Part shown: positions 10,155 to 21,680 of the stretch, in pieces
How positions within the stretch are numbered: the first letter of the stretch is position 1
Layout of the letters: each line of letters opens with the position of its first letter
Assembly (NCBI GenBank): GCA_025267735.1
Contig: CM046308.1
Location: 39,483,267-39,547,266 of the forward strand
DNA from: Mactra quadrangularis
Lineage: Eukaryota; Mollusca; Bivalvia; Venerida; Mactridae
DNA length: 64,000 nt
Direction: 5' to 3'
Notes under the pieces: generated by a model
Databases searched by the model: none
What the model saw: only the letters and a program-made list of their open reading frames with translations
Told to the model about the DNA's origin: nothing
Translations under genes and position numbers: made by a program

Positions 10155-10633
10155 TGCATATGCAATGTCTTTGGTTTTGGACAGTGTGTTATTGTACAAT
10201 TTTAGACTTTTTTCGGAATCAAACTTGACGTAAATTACCGCTTTTTAAATCAGAGAGTATTGAGATTTAAAAAGAAATCATCCTATTTAATTCAAACACG
10301 AGTTTATATTCGAATAATGTCCTGTAAGCTCATGATATTTTATTATAAAACTGTACTTGACCTTTAAAACGTATGTGATCAGTCTATAACTGAGACTTAT
10401 GATGCTTCCTTCGTTAAATTGCGTAAATTTTCGTTTATTTCCGATAATTTTTGTGTACTTTCTAAAATCTTTTATCCAGTTAGCTTGAATTTTTTGTTAA
10501 ACAATTAACAGTTTCTCTAAATGACGAAAAATTAACGGTTTCATTAGCCGGCGGGAGGGAAGGGGGAAAACCATTTAGTCCAGAAATTTAGTTTTTTTTT
10601 ATATTATTAGTTCTAGTTTTTCATCACAATTAC

Positions 10634-10774
10634 CTGCGCTTTTATCATCATCCGATGGGTTGTCGTCATCAATATCATTATTATCGTCACTCATCGGGTC
10701 TTCCGATCTTATACTCGGTGATTTCCGTAAGTCTTCGGCATGTCCATTTATATGAAGATTTAGTGGTGCGTTGC
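10634..10774 (-). CDS. dac: dac exon, acidic middle region
   Basis: Exon of 141 nt, acceptor TGTTTCAG, donor GTAATTG. It encodes NAPLNLHINGHAEDLRKSPS, then an Asp/Asn-rich stretch (DPMSDDNNDIDDDNPSDDDK) ending KSA. A serine/aspartate-rich linker before Dachbox-C is typical of the family, though not conserved in sequence. Phase 1 on both sides joins it to 11736-11824 (A|GC gives Ser) and to 3733-3927 (G|CT gives Ala). A methionine upstream of the acceptor in the same frame is intronic. Confidence 0.87.
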
Positions 10775-11735
10775 CTGAAACACGAAATTCATACATGCAG
10801 TTAACCACCTCTGTCACTAACCCGCTCTCACTCTCTTAGAGGAAATTTAACTTAAACGGTGAAAGGATGTCTAGAGGTTCGCATTCTAAATGATGCAAAA
10901 ATACAAACACTCTCTTAAAATTAAATATCATTAACTGCCATGGCATAATATCAATATCAATATTAATCACAAAAGGGAGATAACTCAGTCATTATTTTAT
11001 ATGACGGCAGCAAATAAAGGGCTTCTTTAAAATTTGAGTTAATTCACTCATTTATATTAAGGGAAACAATTGTCTGAGTGTTCTATATAAAGGTTACATA
11101 CCAATAAATGGTAACCGGAAGTGAGCATTTACCGGAAATAGAAAGTGTGACATGGTGCTTATTTATTTTTTGAGAGTGCATGGATACCTCATTTGTGGTG
11201 CTTTTTAATATTGAAGAGTATGAATGTCTTTGACAATGCTTTCCTATGAAATTATGCAAAAATTCAATGGATCTGGTTTGTTTAGTCGCGAAAACTGGTT
11301 AAAAGGGGAGATGACTCTGTACGGCTGGTGAAGAGTTAAAAACCAGGACATTTTCAGGGTAGGAACTTTCAATCGAAATTTATTTTCTTATAAGTAACGT
11401 AACTTTTTTTCTAATACTGATCATTTTGTGGGGAATAGATAGATCTTTCAGCCTATGTATGGTTTGGGGGTATCTAACGTTCCTTGGTCATAGTGTAATT
11501 TGACATTGAAATTGAGACTTTTTATATACAACAAAGAAGGATTTTATTTAGTGGTATGTAACCTAAAGGGAGAATATTCCATAATAATTTTGATATAAAG
11601 GGAGATAATTCATTGCCTACATAAGGAGGTAATTTACGAAGTATTCTACACAAAGAGTGATAAATCGCTTATTACAGCATATAAAGGGGAGGCAATTTTC
11701 TTATAATTTCTTATAAAGGAAGATAATTCACTTAC
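10775..11735 (-). other. dac: dac intron with dispersed AAGGGAGATAATTC repeats
   Basis: Intron of 961 bp. From about 10975, and densely from 11566 to 11735, it carries diverged copies of the word AAAGGGAGATAATTCACTTA (11597, 11624, 11657, 11682, 11713). The antisense of the last copy supplies the splice donor GTAAGTGAATTATC of the exon at 11736-11824. Confidence 0.75.
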
Positions 11736-11824
11736 TGTCATGATCTTTTAATGGTTTATGATTATATGCTGGATGATAAGGGAGATCAGCCATGTTAGGT
11801 GAGGCCCTGTCTTTGTTCTCGTTA
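11736..11824 (-). CDS. dac: dac exon, small middle exon
   Basis: Exon of 89 nt found by phase matching. The exon at 13563-13755 leaves two bases (AG); this exon starts with T, then encodes NENKDRASPNMADLPYHPAY, NHKPLKDHD and leaves one base (A). Acceptor TTTATTTACAG, donor GTAAGTG. Without it the flanking exons are out of frame. No domain is visible. It could be an alternative exon only if skipped together with its neighbour, since 193 + 89 is divisible by three. Confidence 0.83.
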
Positions 11825-13562
11825 CTGTAAATAAAGAGAGAAAATATTGATAACATAAAGCTATACGTGTGAAACTGAGGCCTTTTATGTAGCATTTATA
11901 CATTTTCGCGACATTAAAAAAGTGATCTTCTAAGTATATCTTCGTAGATGATCGCCGAGGTTGTTCCGAATGATTAAAATAATAAAAAGAATCCACACTT
12001 TGCATTTTTTTGTATTTTAGCTTTATTACAATATATCACGGCCAATACTGCGACCGGTCAAACAATAGCTTTTTGTACTGCATTTCTGCTACGATTCGGG
12101 CTCAACGAATTTTGCGTATCTTTATAGATTATTTTTACGAGTATGGCCTAAAGGCAATGTTTCAATTAAACTGAAAAAAGTAAGTTCTAGATAAGTAGTT
12201 ATGATTTTAATTTGGACAGTTTATGTAAAACTGTATAATTATCGGATACAGCGTCCTCCAAAGGTCTGTATAAGAAATCTTGTTTTTATGATAAAATGAT
12301 AATACATTATTTACCCATAAATATGAGAAATCTGAGAAAATTCTTATATTAACATTAACAAGTCTATAAATGTTTGATTCAAACTATGCTTCATGAAAAA
12401 AAAATTAATTATACAATTACTTAGTGTATTGCGACTTTTTATCAAAATTTCTTTTGTCCAAGAACTTTTGAAGGGGACTGTAGTAACTCTTCAATTAATT
12501 CACAATGGCGGACTCTTTCTTGTTGGAAGTAATCGTATTTTAAAGAAATGACTTTGCGTATTTACAAAAATCAATTAAGTAGCCCATTAAATCTTTCATA
12601 TTTGACTCATATGATACATAACATAATGTTACAAAAATGTGTAATTAAAATGGTAATGTTTTTGAAAAAAATGTATGTAAAATAAACGTCTTTTAATAAC
12701 AGTATTTTATCTTTTTTATGCATAAGCGTCGTACATATAAGTCAGTCTATTTTTAATTTTATTTGTGGTTTTCGCTTTTTAAGGTATGTCCGTAAAGTGT
12801 GTGCCACAACTTTAAAAACATTTAGAATGTATGACTTCACATTTAATATTATTAGTATAAATACATGTATCAATTCTTTGACATGGCAGGCCCTTTAAAG
12901 GTACTAGTTCATAGAGTTGGTTAAGACGTTTTACACTTTCAAAATACCAATAAAAATATGCCATTGTGTCAAAAAATAATTCTTAATATTTTAAGATAAA
13001 CTGACCTATAGATTGCGAGAAATATACAATACATGTAAAAGGCACAAAGGTCGACTAAAATTGTCTATACCGTGACATACGGGGTTAATTTTTACTACTT
13101 GTAACACCATCATTTGTAGTTGTATGTCCATTTGCACTAAAATTGTCATTATCAGAACACTAATTTCCTGCTCCAAAACTGTTTCAATACAATTAAAATA
13201 GTTTCAGAAAAAAAGTTGATATTTAAGTTGAAATCTGTGAATAAGTACCTTTAAGAAATTGCCCATGGCCAACTGACTACATGTACATGTATCTTAATAC
13301 ATATATCAATGCAATTTTAGTCTCATTATTTTGCAATCAACAATTCATTAGATACTTGCACGTACTCTAAGTTTACTGCAAAAATACATATTTAAATCAG
13401 CAGGATAATTTATTTTAATAAAAACTAAGAGAAGATGGTTCAGTCGGCACCAATGATAATGACAGAACATTTCGTAAGTACAAACTTTTATTTTGAACTC
13501 ATATTCAACTGTTTGAATTAAATTGCATAGCCAAATTTTCATAAATTTCAAGTAAAGTTTAC
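11825..13562 (-). other. dac: dac intron
   Basis: Intron of 1738 bp, donor GTAAAC at 13557-13562. It contains a family-S element (12892-13255). The sequence 11830-12890 is AT-rich with no recognised feature; minus-strand frames at 11748-12005 and 13348-13620 are extensions of exon reading frames or chance. Confidence 0.7.
12892..13255. mobile_element. MITE-like element, family S, copy 1
   Basis: Ends CCTTTAAAGGTACTAGTTCA and TCTGTGAATAAGTACCTTTA are inverted. The internal blocks TTGTCTATACCGTGACATACG and GTATGTCCATTTGCACTAAA recur in reverse orientation at 23417-23773, and a fragment lies at 46986-47126. There is no coding capacity. Confidence 0.85.
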
Positions 13563-13755
13563 CTTTCTGATTCTCTTTCCTGTTCGCCAACATGATTGTC
13601 ACGTGATAAAAGTCCTTCATGACGGAACCCTAATTGTTGTGCCATAGCAAGGGTCACTGGCGGGGCCAGTAAGGGATGATTAAGTTGCATGAAGGGGTGA
13701 ACACCCATGGTGTAGGGATGTGGAGGAAACCCATTCAAGAAACTCTTTGTGGAAT
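13563..13755 (-). CDS. dac: dac exon, Pro/His-rich middle region
   Basis: Exon of 193 nt, acceptor AAATTGCAG, donor GTAAAC. It encodes DSTKSFLNGFPPHPYTMGVH, PFMQLNHPLLAPPVTLAMA and QQLGFRHEGLL...EQERESE. The PFM...HPL...VT.AM pattern matches vertebrate DACH (PFMMMPHPLIPVS...VTMAMSQMN). Reading past the donor gives a stop at once (AG|G TAA). It joins the exon at 21925-22046 at phase 1 (G|AT gives Asp). Confidence 0.92.
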
Positions 13756-13812
13756 CTGCAATTTTAAAAGCATATAGATATGTGTAACAAATATACTTAT
13801 TTTTGGGGATCA

Positions 13813-14018
13813 CTTTTCACAAAAAATCATACGATAAAAATCATCGTAAGTCAAAAGCAGAAAACATCCAATTCCAAGTATTCAAGAATTATGTAGAATA
13901 TTGTCTACGTTTGAATATCGTTTCATAAGTATGTTTATTATCCTTTTGACTTTGAACAGCAAAATTTATGAAAATGACTTACGATAACTTTTATCGTAAA
14001 AAGTTTGATGGAAAGGTG
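13813..14018. mobile_element. stem-loop MITE, family H
   Basis: Each end is itself a near-palindrome: ATACGATAAAAATCATCGTA on the left, TTACGATAACTTTTATCGTAA on the right, with GACTTACGAT facing inward. The inner sequence GTAGAATATTGTCTACG and the ending are shared with 57403-57625. About 200 bp, no coding. Confidence 0.8.
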
Positions 14019-15854
14019 CACTGGTCCGTGGCACAATATGCTACACGCAGGATTTGAAATCTAGTGTCCTGAAAGGTTTGCTGGTAAGGCAATTTCAGGA
14101 TAATCATGTAGAAGATTTATTCAAAAAGAACATTCGAAAGCTCGGATGGCATTGATGACAAAGCGGCGTTCATTGATTTCAAATGTCATTGGTATCGGTG
14201 TTCAGACAGGGAAGTACATAATGTAAATTACTCAGGGCTATTCCTGATATGCAAAAAGTTTTGAACAAACATTTACAGAACATTCGGCAGCTCTTGGGAG
14301 GTAAATTTCTCAAAATGGGGGTTTCATCAGAGCACATACAGATAATGATAAAAAGAAAAATGCCTAAAAAAACAAAAATGACAAAAAGAAATCTGAAAAT
14401 TATGAATTATTATCATTTTAATAAAGACAGAATAACCCCAGATTTCACAAATTTTCATGCACAAAATGATGTTGTCATTTATTTTTATAACATGTCCTTT
14501 TCCGGGAAGACTTATACGATTGCACGCAAAGAGTGATTTATTTTTTTCTGTTTATAATCAGTTAATTCTCTCAAAACAATTATCGTCTGCGATTGGATCG
14601 AAAATTTAAATATCACTTTTACGTCATTTCCGGTGCAAAGATTCAAGATGGAGTTGTTTTTATGTGACAGAAACCACACATCTTCGGAAAGAAAAAAAAA
14701 ACAAGTATTATCAGCGTTCCTTCTGCAAGGAGATAATTACCTTGTTAATGAGCGATTCGGTTGTTTCGTCTAAGTTTTTGCAGAAGTTAACTTAACTGTT
14801 TTTTTACTTCACTCCGCTTGAAATTCTCGCGTAAATTTTACCCCAGAAATCAAAGTCCTGGAATGGTTCCCGGGCGTTTTATACCAAAATACCTAGTGTT
14901 TAAAGTTATTACTAAAATTTTAGATAATATGTTTATTTCATAATATTAACTAATGGGGTAATACTAAAATGGATGAGTTTTTTCTAAACCATACTTTGAT
15001 AGCGTGAGCGATATGATTTTGAAAATTGTATTCAATTTGTAGCACATGAATTTCAATTTAACAATTACGCTGTTCACATCTCGTTGGCAATTTAAAATGG
15101 AAGCTTTCCCTGTCTCATCTATTATGAATTGCAAGAAAATGATAAATGTGCGCGCATTTATGCTTCTTAATTGTAACATGACGGCTTTATGACAATATAA
15201 GCGAGAGATGCAAATTAAAAAAAGGGATCACATTATCAATTTTCAAATGCCACCTGCATAGAATTGAACTGGATTTTGTAGGAGATGACAAAACGAACAT
15301 CTTCGTATTGATATGAGCGTTCAACGAATTGAGCCTCGAAAACATTTTAAAGTCAAAATCAAATAAACTGATTTAGATGCGCAATGATTTACGGATTATA
15401 TTATTTAGAAACAAAATAATGTTATTGATCAAGCTTGGAGATAGAAAACGAAATTCATCGTCTAATCCAGGCCTTTTATCATATGTGTGTCAATGGAAAA
15501 TCTAAACTGTCAAATGACAAAATGATTTGATACCGTGGTTTATACAACACTCAGGGTAGAAGATCATCTACAATGCTATTTTTCTATCTATTGAGTGACA
15601 TTCTTATATTTTTCAATTCCTAAAAGATCAATTCTAGTATTTATTTAAACGTGTAGGGGAGAATTGAAGAATACTTTTTCCCGCAGTATGTAATCCGAAC
15701 TAAAGTTTGATAACTTTTTCTCGAGTAATACTTAAATCTGTCGGATCTAAGTGATTTGTGACAAAGATGATGATCAATAAACAGAACTGAGAGTGAACCC
15801 CACTTTAGGTCTTACCGTAAACAACCTAATACTAGCACTTGTCCCCAAGAAAAC

Positions 15855-16320
15855 AAAGAGTTAAGGGCTTCTTTGCTCAGCGCGCTTTGCATAAACTTTG
15901 GTTTTGTTAATGGCTTCTTAGTTCAGCGCTCTTTGCTCTTTGCTTAAACTTCCGTTTTATTTAATGCTTTTTAGTTCAGCGCTCTTTGCTCTTTGCTTAA
16001 ACCTCCGTTTTATTTAATGCTTTTAGTTCAGCGCTCTTTGCTCTTTGCTTAAACCTGCGTTTTATTTAATGCTTTTTAGTTCAGCGCTGTTTGCTCTTTG
16101 TCTAAACTTCGGTTGTATTAAACGCTCATTAAAATTTTGTTCAGCGCTCTTTGCTTATAGATCCGTTTTATTTAATGCTTTTTAGTTCAGCGCTGTTTGT
16201 TCTTTGTCTAAACTTCGGTTGTATTTAACGCTCATTAAAATTTTGTTCAGCGCTCTTTACCTAAACCTCAGTTTTTAACCTTTCTTTGTTAAGCGCTGTT
16301 TTGTCCAAACATCGGCTTAA
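15855..16320. repeat. minisatellite, 55-65 bp unit
   Basis: About nine copies of a unit of the form TTCAGCGCTCTTTGCTCTTT, then GCTTAAACCTCCGTTTTATTTAATGCTTTTTAG. Copies 5-6 and 7-8 form a longer pair with the variant TTGTATTTAACGCTCATTAA, so there is a higher-order repeat. Confidence 0.92.
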
Positions 16321-16334
16321 CTTATCGTAGTGTT

Positions 16335-16550
16335 GGGTCATGAATAATTTCTACGGCCACTTTCCCTCCTACCACTGATTCTAAATCACGTAGGGCAGTT
16401 GTCAGTCACTGACAGAGGTATGCGCCTAGCAACTGGTTAACAGCTAAATCCAGATATGTAGCCTTTCTAGGAACGGTATGTAGATTAACTGACCGCCAAG
16501 CTGTTACATATTCAATGTGCTGCTAAGGCGTTAAAACGCAAACAAAAAAA
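16335..16550 (+). repeat. SINE family A, headless copy
   Basis: Starts in the body (GGGTCATGAATAATTTCTAC) with no tRNA head, and keeps the GGCAGTTGTCAGTCACTGA block and the tail GACCGCC...CTAAGGCGTTAAAACGCA. It directly follows the minisatellite ending at about 16320. Confidence 0.85.
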
Positions 16551-17230
16551 CTAAACATATGTGCTAAATGCAGAAATCTTGTGTGTGCATGTCACATTTT
16601 ACTCGTTGCTTTGGTTCTATGATCATTTGCGACCCAAAATCAACGGTCTTAATAATGTCTATACGGTGAGCAATTTCAGTCAAATTTTTCTCACGGACTC
16701 AACCACCTTTGTATTGATTACATGTAGTGACCATCTGTTGTTTCAGACATTTTTTCTTTTTTTTGTGGAAAAAATGCGAGAGACATTCTTCTTTGTTTAT
16801 TCATGCTATTATTAATTAGAAGTTTGCTAGAAAAGCACATTTATAATATTACCATAATTGTTCTTAATAGGAAGCGATGCTTGCAGTTTAAAGCACCTTA
16901 CTTTATTAATGTTTTAATTTTAAAGTCTTCTATCAAATGTTACGAATTGTTGAGCACTATAGTTTATGGGTGTCATCCTGGTATTGAAATGCAAATACGA
17001 GGACCATATCCTTCATGCTTCGCAAAACATAATGAATATTTATATTTTAAAAAAGAACAAGAATTTCAATGTCCCTTAACTAAGAGACAAATGGTAATAT
17101 TGGATGATATAAGACTAAGTAGTTAAGTCACAATTAGTTTAGGCATTCTATGTATATGTTTTCTCTTTTGTTGTTATCTTAACACATGGCTTTTCCAACT
17201 ATGGTTATGCATTATGTTTTATTTTCTTAA

Positions 17231-17505
17231 TGGTTTTAACTCCGTGTCAACACAATTTAGGTCATTTTACGGCGTCCAGCGCACCTAACCTAGCTTTCCT
17301 GGACCCTTGTCTATACCCAGTACTCACGTACCCTTCCACAAGGCCAGAAACTTCTCCATACATCTTATTAATGAATGAAAATTGACATCATTGTCAAATT
17401 TTCATGGAAGGGTATAACCTACCCAAATGGGTTTCGAACCCGTACCCCCTTCGGGACACGAGATTCAAAATCCCGGCGCGGTACCAATTGCGCCAACGAC
17501 CCGAG
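17231..17505 (-). repeat. tRNA-derived SINE, family B, full length
   Basis: Reads on the minus strand: tRNA head with B box (reverse of GGGTTTCGAACCCGTACCCC), body AAATTTGACAATGATGTCAA, and the tail complement of TTAACTCCGTGTCAACACAA. Over the body it is closely similar to 21477-21664 and 56572-56832. An open frame at 17375-17590 is its antisense. Confidence 0.87.
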
Positions 17506-18924
17506 TATGCATTATTGTCCTCATACATTAAATTTTGTAAATAATTTGGAAAATATTAAGTTACCTATCATAGAAACATTAGTAGTATAGCTTATTTAGG
17601 ATAACATGAGACATCGTCTACATAGGATATCGTTTAGTTGGTCTAAAAATTATCCTAAACGATCTATAGTATATTTTTACTAAACCCGCACTACGACAGA
17701 AAAACATGGGTCGTTATTTAGAGAGTGTACGGTGACAGGTCAAAAATAAATATGAACTTGGGCAATCCAAATACGATTGTCGGTTATTCAATATTCAAAA
17801 TTCAAATTTATTGACATTTTAAAAATTGTGATATCTTAGCCAATTTATATTTTATTAAATCGCGATTGTTCATATCTAGATATCATTTAATCCCAAGCTA
17901 AGTTACAGTCTTCAAACAGGCAGAATACTACCCAATAATATATTGGGTTTCACGGCAACCAGGTTTTTGATAAAAAATGACGAAATATGTCTTTGTTCAT
18001 TTTAAAAAGAAGTTTCTAACATTTTTTTCTCTAATGAAAATACCTTTCCTTTTATTTGTATTGAAGATGCTTCCCTCTTTTGTGTGTAATTGCAATTGAT
18101 GATATATTTTAAAGACTGCGATTGGGCGGAAAAGAAACTTTGAATTTGTAGTCATAGATTGGCCTATCTAAGGTCGCATACCCTTACCTGAGTAATGAAC
18201 GATGATTTTAATCATAAGACTGGATTTTTTTGCCCTGTGACAAGAAAAAAGCATCTTCTACAATTTTAAATGCTATTATATTTTATTTTCATTACTTTTG
18301 CGTTTGACGTTACATCACGTAAGCAAAATATGTATTATTATTTAATTTCAAATTTTTTTTTACAAATAATGTATTTTGGCCTGTAATAATTTTCTCAAAA
18401 ACAACAACAACCGAGGCATCGTCAGAAAAAAACAACAAATCAGGAAGCCTTTGATCTAAGCATCAATCTTTATTTGGCACCTAGTTTCTAACAACATCAA
18501 CAAAATTTATAAAATAATATTTTCGAAATTACACTGAAAAGCAGCTAAAAGACGAATATGCATCTTTTATATGTATATTTATTTTATTAACATTTTGGAA
18601 ATAAAGCAAATGAATAATGAAGTCATCGCTATACATAATGTGGGACTAATGGAATTTCTTATTTTACCAGAAAAAATAATCATTTAGAAAATAAATCTAC
18701 TATTTGAAGCCGTGATTAATAACGTTTGTAAAGTTCAAGATGAGATAGAACCGTTAACAATGTAATTATTATTTGCTGGTTTGAAAGTATATATAATAAT
18801 GATATATAAAACACAAGTATATAATTTATTTTATAGAAGGATGGGATAGGAAGAGGCACCTTTTTATTTTATATACATATAAACAACATAATTAATATAC
18901 GTGAATATGGAATGTATCATATAT

Positions 18925-19006
18925 ATCGCATGCTTGGCGCAAAACAGTCGTAACTCACTAATTTTTAAAATTGAGTTACGACCGTTTTGCGCTAAGCCCG
19001 CGATAT
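18925..19006. mobile_element. 82-bp palindromic element
   Basis: The arms GCTTGGCGCAAAACAGTCGT and ACGACCGTTTTGCGCTAAGC are inverted with few mismatches. They extend to ATATCGC / GCGATAT outside, around a short AATTTTTAAAATT loop. A transcript or single strand would fold into a long hairpin. It looks like a very short MITE. Confidence 0.8.
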
Positions 19007-19041
19007 GTGTTATTAGCTATATTAATAATAAATATCTTAAG

Positions 19042-19336
19042 TTCGACTTTATCAGTCGGTAGCGCACAAGTCGACTGATCTAGGGGTTATAGGTTCGATT
19101 CCCTGGCGGGGCATACTTTCGCGGAGCTTGGTCATTCTCCACGTTCATTTTCCCTCCAAACCCACTGATTCTAAATCATGTATGGCAGTAGTCAGTCACT
19201 GACAAAAGTATGCGCCTAGTAGTTGGTTAACAGCTAAATCCAGAGATTTATCCTTTCCAGGAACAGCGAGCTGGTGGACTGACCGCCGTGATTTAATCTA
19301 TACAATGTGTTGTTACGGTTTTAAAACCCACAAAAA
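19042..19336 (+). repeat. tRNA-derived SINE, family A
   Basis: A box near ATCAGTCGGTAGCGCACAAG, B box GGTTATAGGTTCGATTCCC, body GGGGCATACTTTCGCGGAGC and the tail ending TTGTTACGGTTTTAAAACCCA. It diverges from other copies in the segment CATTCTCCACGTTCATTTTC. Confidence 0.87.
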
Positions 19337-19499
19337 TATTTCGACTTAATACTATGTCGACAGTCCATTAATGTTGGCAGTCTCACAATTTTAAGATTTG
19401 TCTATAACATACTTTTCTATTTTGATGGTCTTCGTAGAGAAACTTTACTTTACTTTCAAACTAGATCAATTTGTTAATTGGAAATATTTATTAACCTGT

Positions 19500-19600
19500 C
19501 AGGGGCGCTTACATTAACATCGCTGATTTAAATACTTGATTATATATATAGTGAGTACAGAAATATTGTAGTAAGTATCTAAATCAGCGGAGTTTATCAA
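19500..19600. mobile_element. palindromic element, family R, copy 2
   Basis: CGCTGATTTAAATACTTGAT facing GTAAGTATCTAAATCAGCGG, around a TATATA-rich centre. A closer-matched copy is at 51237-51340, and a one-arm fragment is near 58244-58290 (TTAAATCAGCAGGGTGAATG). Confidence 0.65.
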
Positions 19601-19740
19601 TACTAATTTAATAATAGTTATATCAGACCATTTCAAATAGACTGAAGCTTTACATAATTTCACATTGTAAATACCTTCTGAATACCTTGTCATGAAATAT
19701 TATTTATGCTAGAGATTTCCTAAAACAAATTTATTAAATT

Positions 19741-19835
19741 GACTTACGATGAAATCTATCGTAAGATTTTTTATAATGTAAATGCCTCTGAATTAACTTA
19801 CGATCATTTTTGTCGTAAGATTTGTGTGAATATAT
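19741..19835. mobile_element. short stem-loop MITE, family H
   Basis: GACTTACGATGAAATCTATCG then TAAG, and AACTTACGATCATTTTTGTCG then TAAGA, flank about 30 bp. It has the same end motif as the larger family-H elements, so it is an internally deleted copy. Confidence 0.65.
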
Positions 19836-20904
19836 CATTTGAAGTTTTCAGAAAAAAAGAGAGAAAAAAACTTGTGAAAGATCGAAAGAATTTGTGACAG
19901 TCAAGTCAAAACGTAAACGTCATCCTGGATTTATTGTTCTTTATACACAAATGTTTACTTTGATCTCGCCGCTAAATCTAACAAAAGTCTTGATAGCTAG
20001 CCAATCATATTGAAAATTTATGTTAGTGTTATGAAGAAATAAATAGATAAAATTAACCATATCAAGTAAAGTTGGATTCTTGACCCATGTTGTATCTTTA
20101 AACAATTCGAAGTCTTATCGCTTTTGTATTCATTTTATAATTTATACCTTTGCAAATTAGAATTGAAAAGCAAATATGGTGAATTTTAAAAAGGGGAAAT
20201 AAAAATCGACTGAATGTTATCTTTTGTAATAAGTGGCCCCTCAGCCTGAAATAAAATGTGGAATTTATTTGTACAAAACAACACTTCACCTAAACCCAGC
20301 AAAGTTCGTATATGACCCCTTGAATTATAATCTTGTTTGAAATAAATTCATTGTAAAATTTCTTGTATATAATGTCCGTGGTATTTATTTGGGTGGGGTA
20401 ATTGCGCCAATTGGGAATAATGAAATATTTGACTTATCAAACAAAATTTGAATACCGATATACCGTATCTTATATCGTTAACATTTATTATTCTATGTAA
20501 AATAATGTCTATTTGCATTATTATTCGGGGGGTATTTGATAGACGGTTTCTATTTTACTGGCTGGGTGATCACATGAAAGAGGCGGGGATGATCAGATGA
20601 GGTAGGCGTGGCAGTTTGAAAGGATGTATATTAAGACGTCAGTGAATTAGATATCATTGAATACCAAACACAACGTGAAAAGTCACTTCGTATTTATTTA
20701 AAAGTTAGATTTATTCAGTGAAGTCGGTAATATGCTAAATTTGTGAACTGTTTGGGGCGAAAGAAATCCTGATAGAAATGAACGTAGCGTTTTGTAAAGC
20801 GGAAATACTTTTTCGGCCCACGTAGTTTCTCAGACCCCAGAGCTTTGGACAAACTAAAAACTAAGGTATGCTCGCACAAAGGTATCTTATATATCTTTTC
20901 CCTT

Positions 20905-21060
20905 TTTCGCAAAAAATCTTTCGAATATAATGTCGTAAGTCAAAAGGTATACACTATTTTACATAATGCAATAATATTTGGAATTTATTGACCAATAAGT
21001 GTATCATAAATGCCTCTTGCTTTTGACTTGCGATGGTTTTTATCGCAACGTTTTTCTCTC
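20905..21060. mobile_element. stem-loop MITE, family H
   Basis: CGCAAAAAATCTTTCGAATA then TAATGTCGTAAGTCAAAAGG on the left, and CTTTTGACTTGCGATGGTTT then TTATCGCAACG on the right. The internal GCAATAATATTTGGAATTTA then TTGACCAATAA matches 57403-57625. Confidence 0.78.
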
Positions 21061-21476
21061 ATATCATGTTTTTACTAGATGGGTTAAAAGTTATCCAATA
21101 ATACATAGTTAGTTAACAAGACTTCAGACAAACTTTTGACATTTCCTATTTCTCACACAGCCGGAGTGAGCTAGTTATGAATGCTTTATGCTTATATCAA
21201 TTTACCCCCACCGTACCATTATATTAATAGACCCGCCGAAGAAAATGAACCTAACATAACTTGAGTAGAAAAAATGTATTATTTAGGCGATAATGAGGTT
21301 AATCTGTAGATGCCTTGACGGTGTCAAGTTTTGATTGAATTTCTATATGTGAAATTATAGCCCGTTCACTTTTGCCTGAGACGGATTTATATTAAACGCT
21401 GTACTCAAACTAGTAGTTAGTCTAACCTCTATTCAGTATTCACAGACCATTTTTAGGAATGACAAAATGAAAAACA

Positions 21477-21664
21477 CGGGTCAGTGACGCAATTGGTAGC
21501 ACGCTAGGATTTAGAATCTCGTGTCCTTAGGGGGGTACCGATTCGAATCCCACCTGGGGAGGTTATACCCTTCCATGAAAATCTGACAATAATGTCAATA
21601 TTCCCCCATTAATAAGATATATGGAGAAGTTTTCAGTCTTGAGGAAGGGTAGGCGAGTACTTAA
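21477..21664 (+). repeat. tRNA-derived SINE, family B (tail missing)
   Basis: tRNA-like head GGGTCAGTGACGCAATTGGT ... B box CGATTCGAATCCCACC, body GGTTATACCCTTCCATGAAA and TAATGTCAATATTCCCCCAT. It stops after GGCGAGTACT with no shared tail, and a family-A copy starts 17 bp later. Confidence 0.87.
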
Positions 21665-21680
21665 AATTACATTAAATTAT

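Larger units (their letters stand above)
3928..10633 (-). other. dac: dac intron, 6.7 kb
   Basis: Large intron, donor GTAATTG. Repeats are a SINE-like copy (4098-4330), family E (4421-4703), fold-back copy 2 (5631-5907), a degenerate ACGGACAT array (7027-7262) and two abutting MITEs (9806-10154). The blocks 6300-6960 and 8400-9450 have no recognised repeat and many TAAT/ATTA and CATAAA words. No exon was found. Position and composition make regulatory elements plausible, but this cannot be shown without a comparison. Confidence 0.7.

Noticed and set aside
10599..10817. Reading the acidic exon as a stand-alone small protein with its own start
   Set aside because: The upstream methionines lie before a clear TTTCAG acceptor and the downstream end has a donor; phase agreement shows it is an internal dac exon.
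14249..14536. 95-codon Lys-rich plus-strand frame
   Set aside because: Low-complexity AT-rich translation (KRKMPKKTKMTKR) with no homology I recognise.
16803..17126. 107-codon plus-strand frame
   Set aside because: No recognisable domain; overlaps another frame at its start and is followed by a SINE. Chance frame in AT-rich DNA is the simpler reading.
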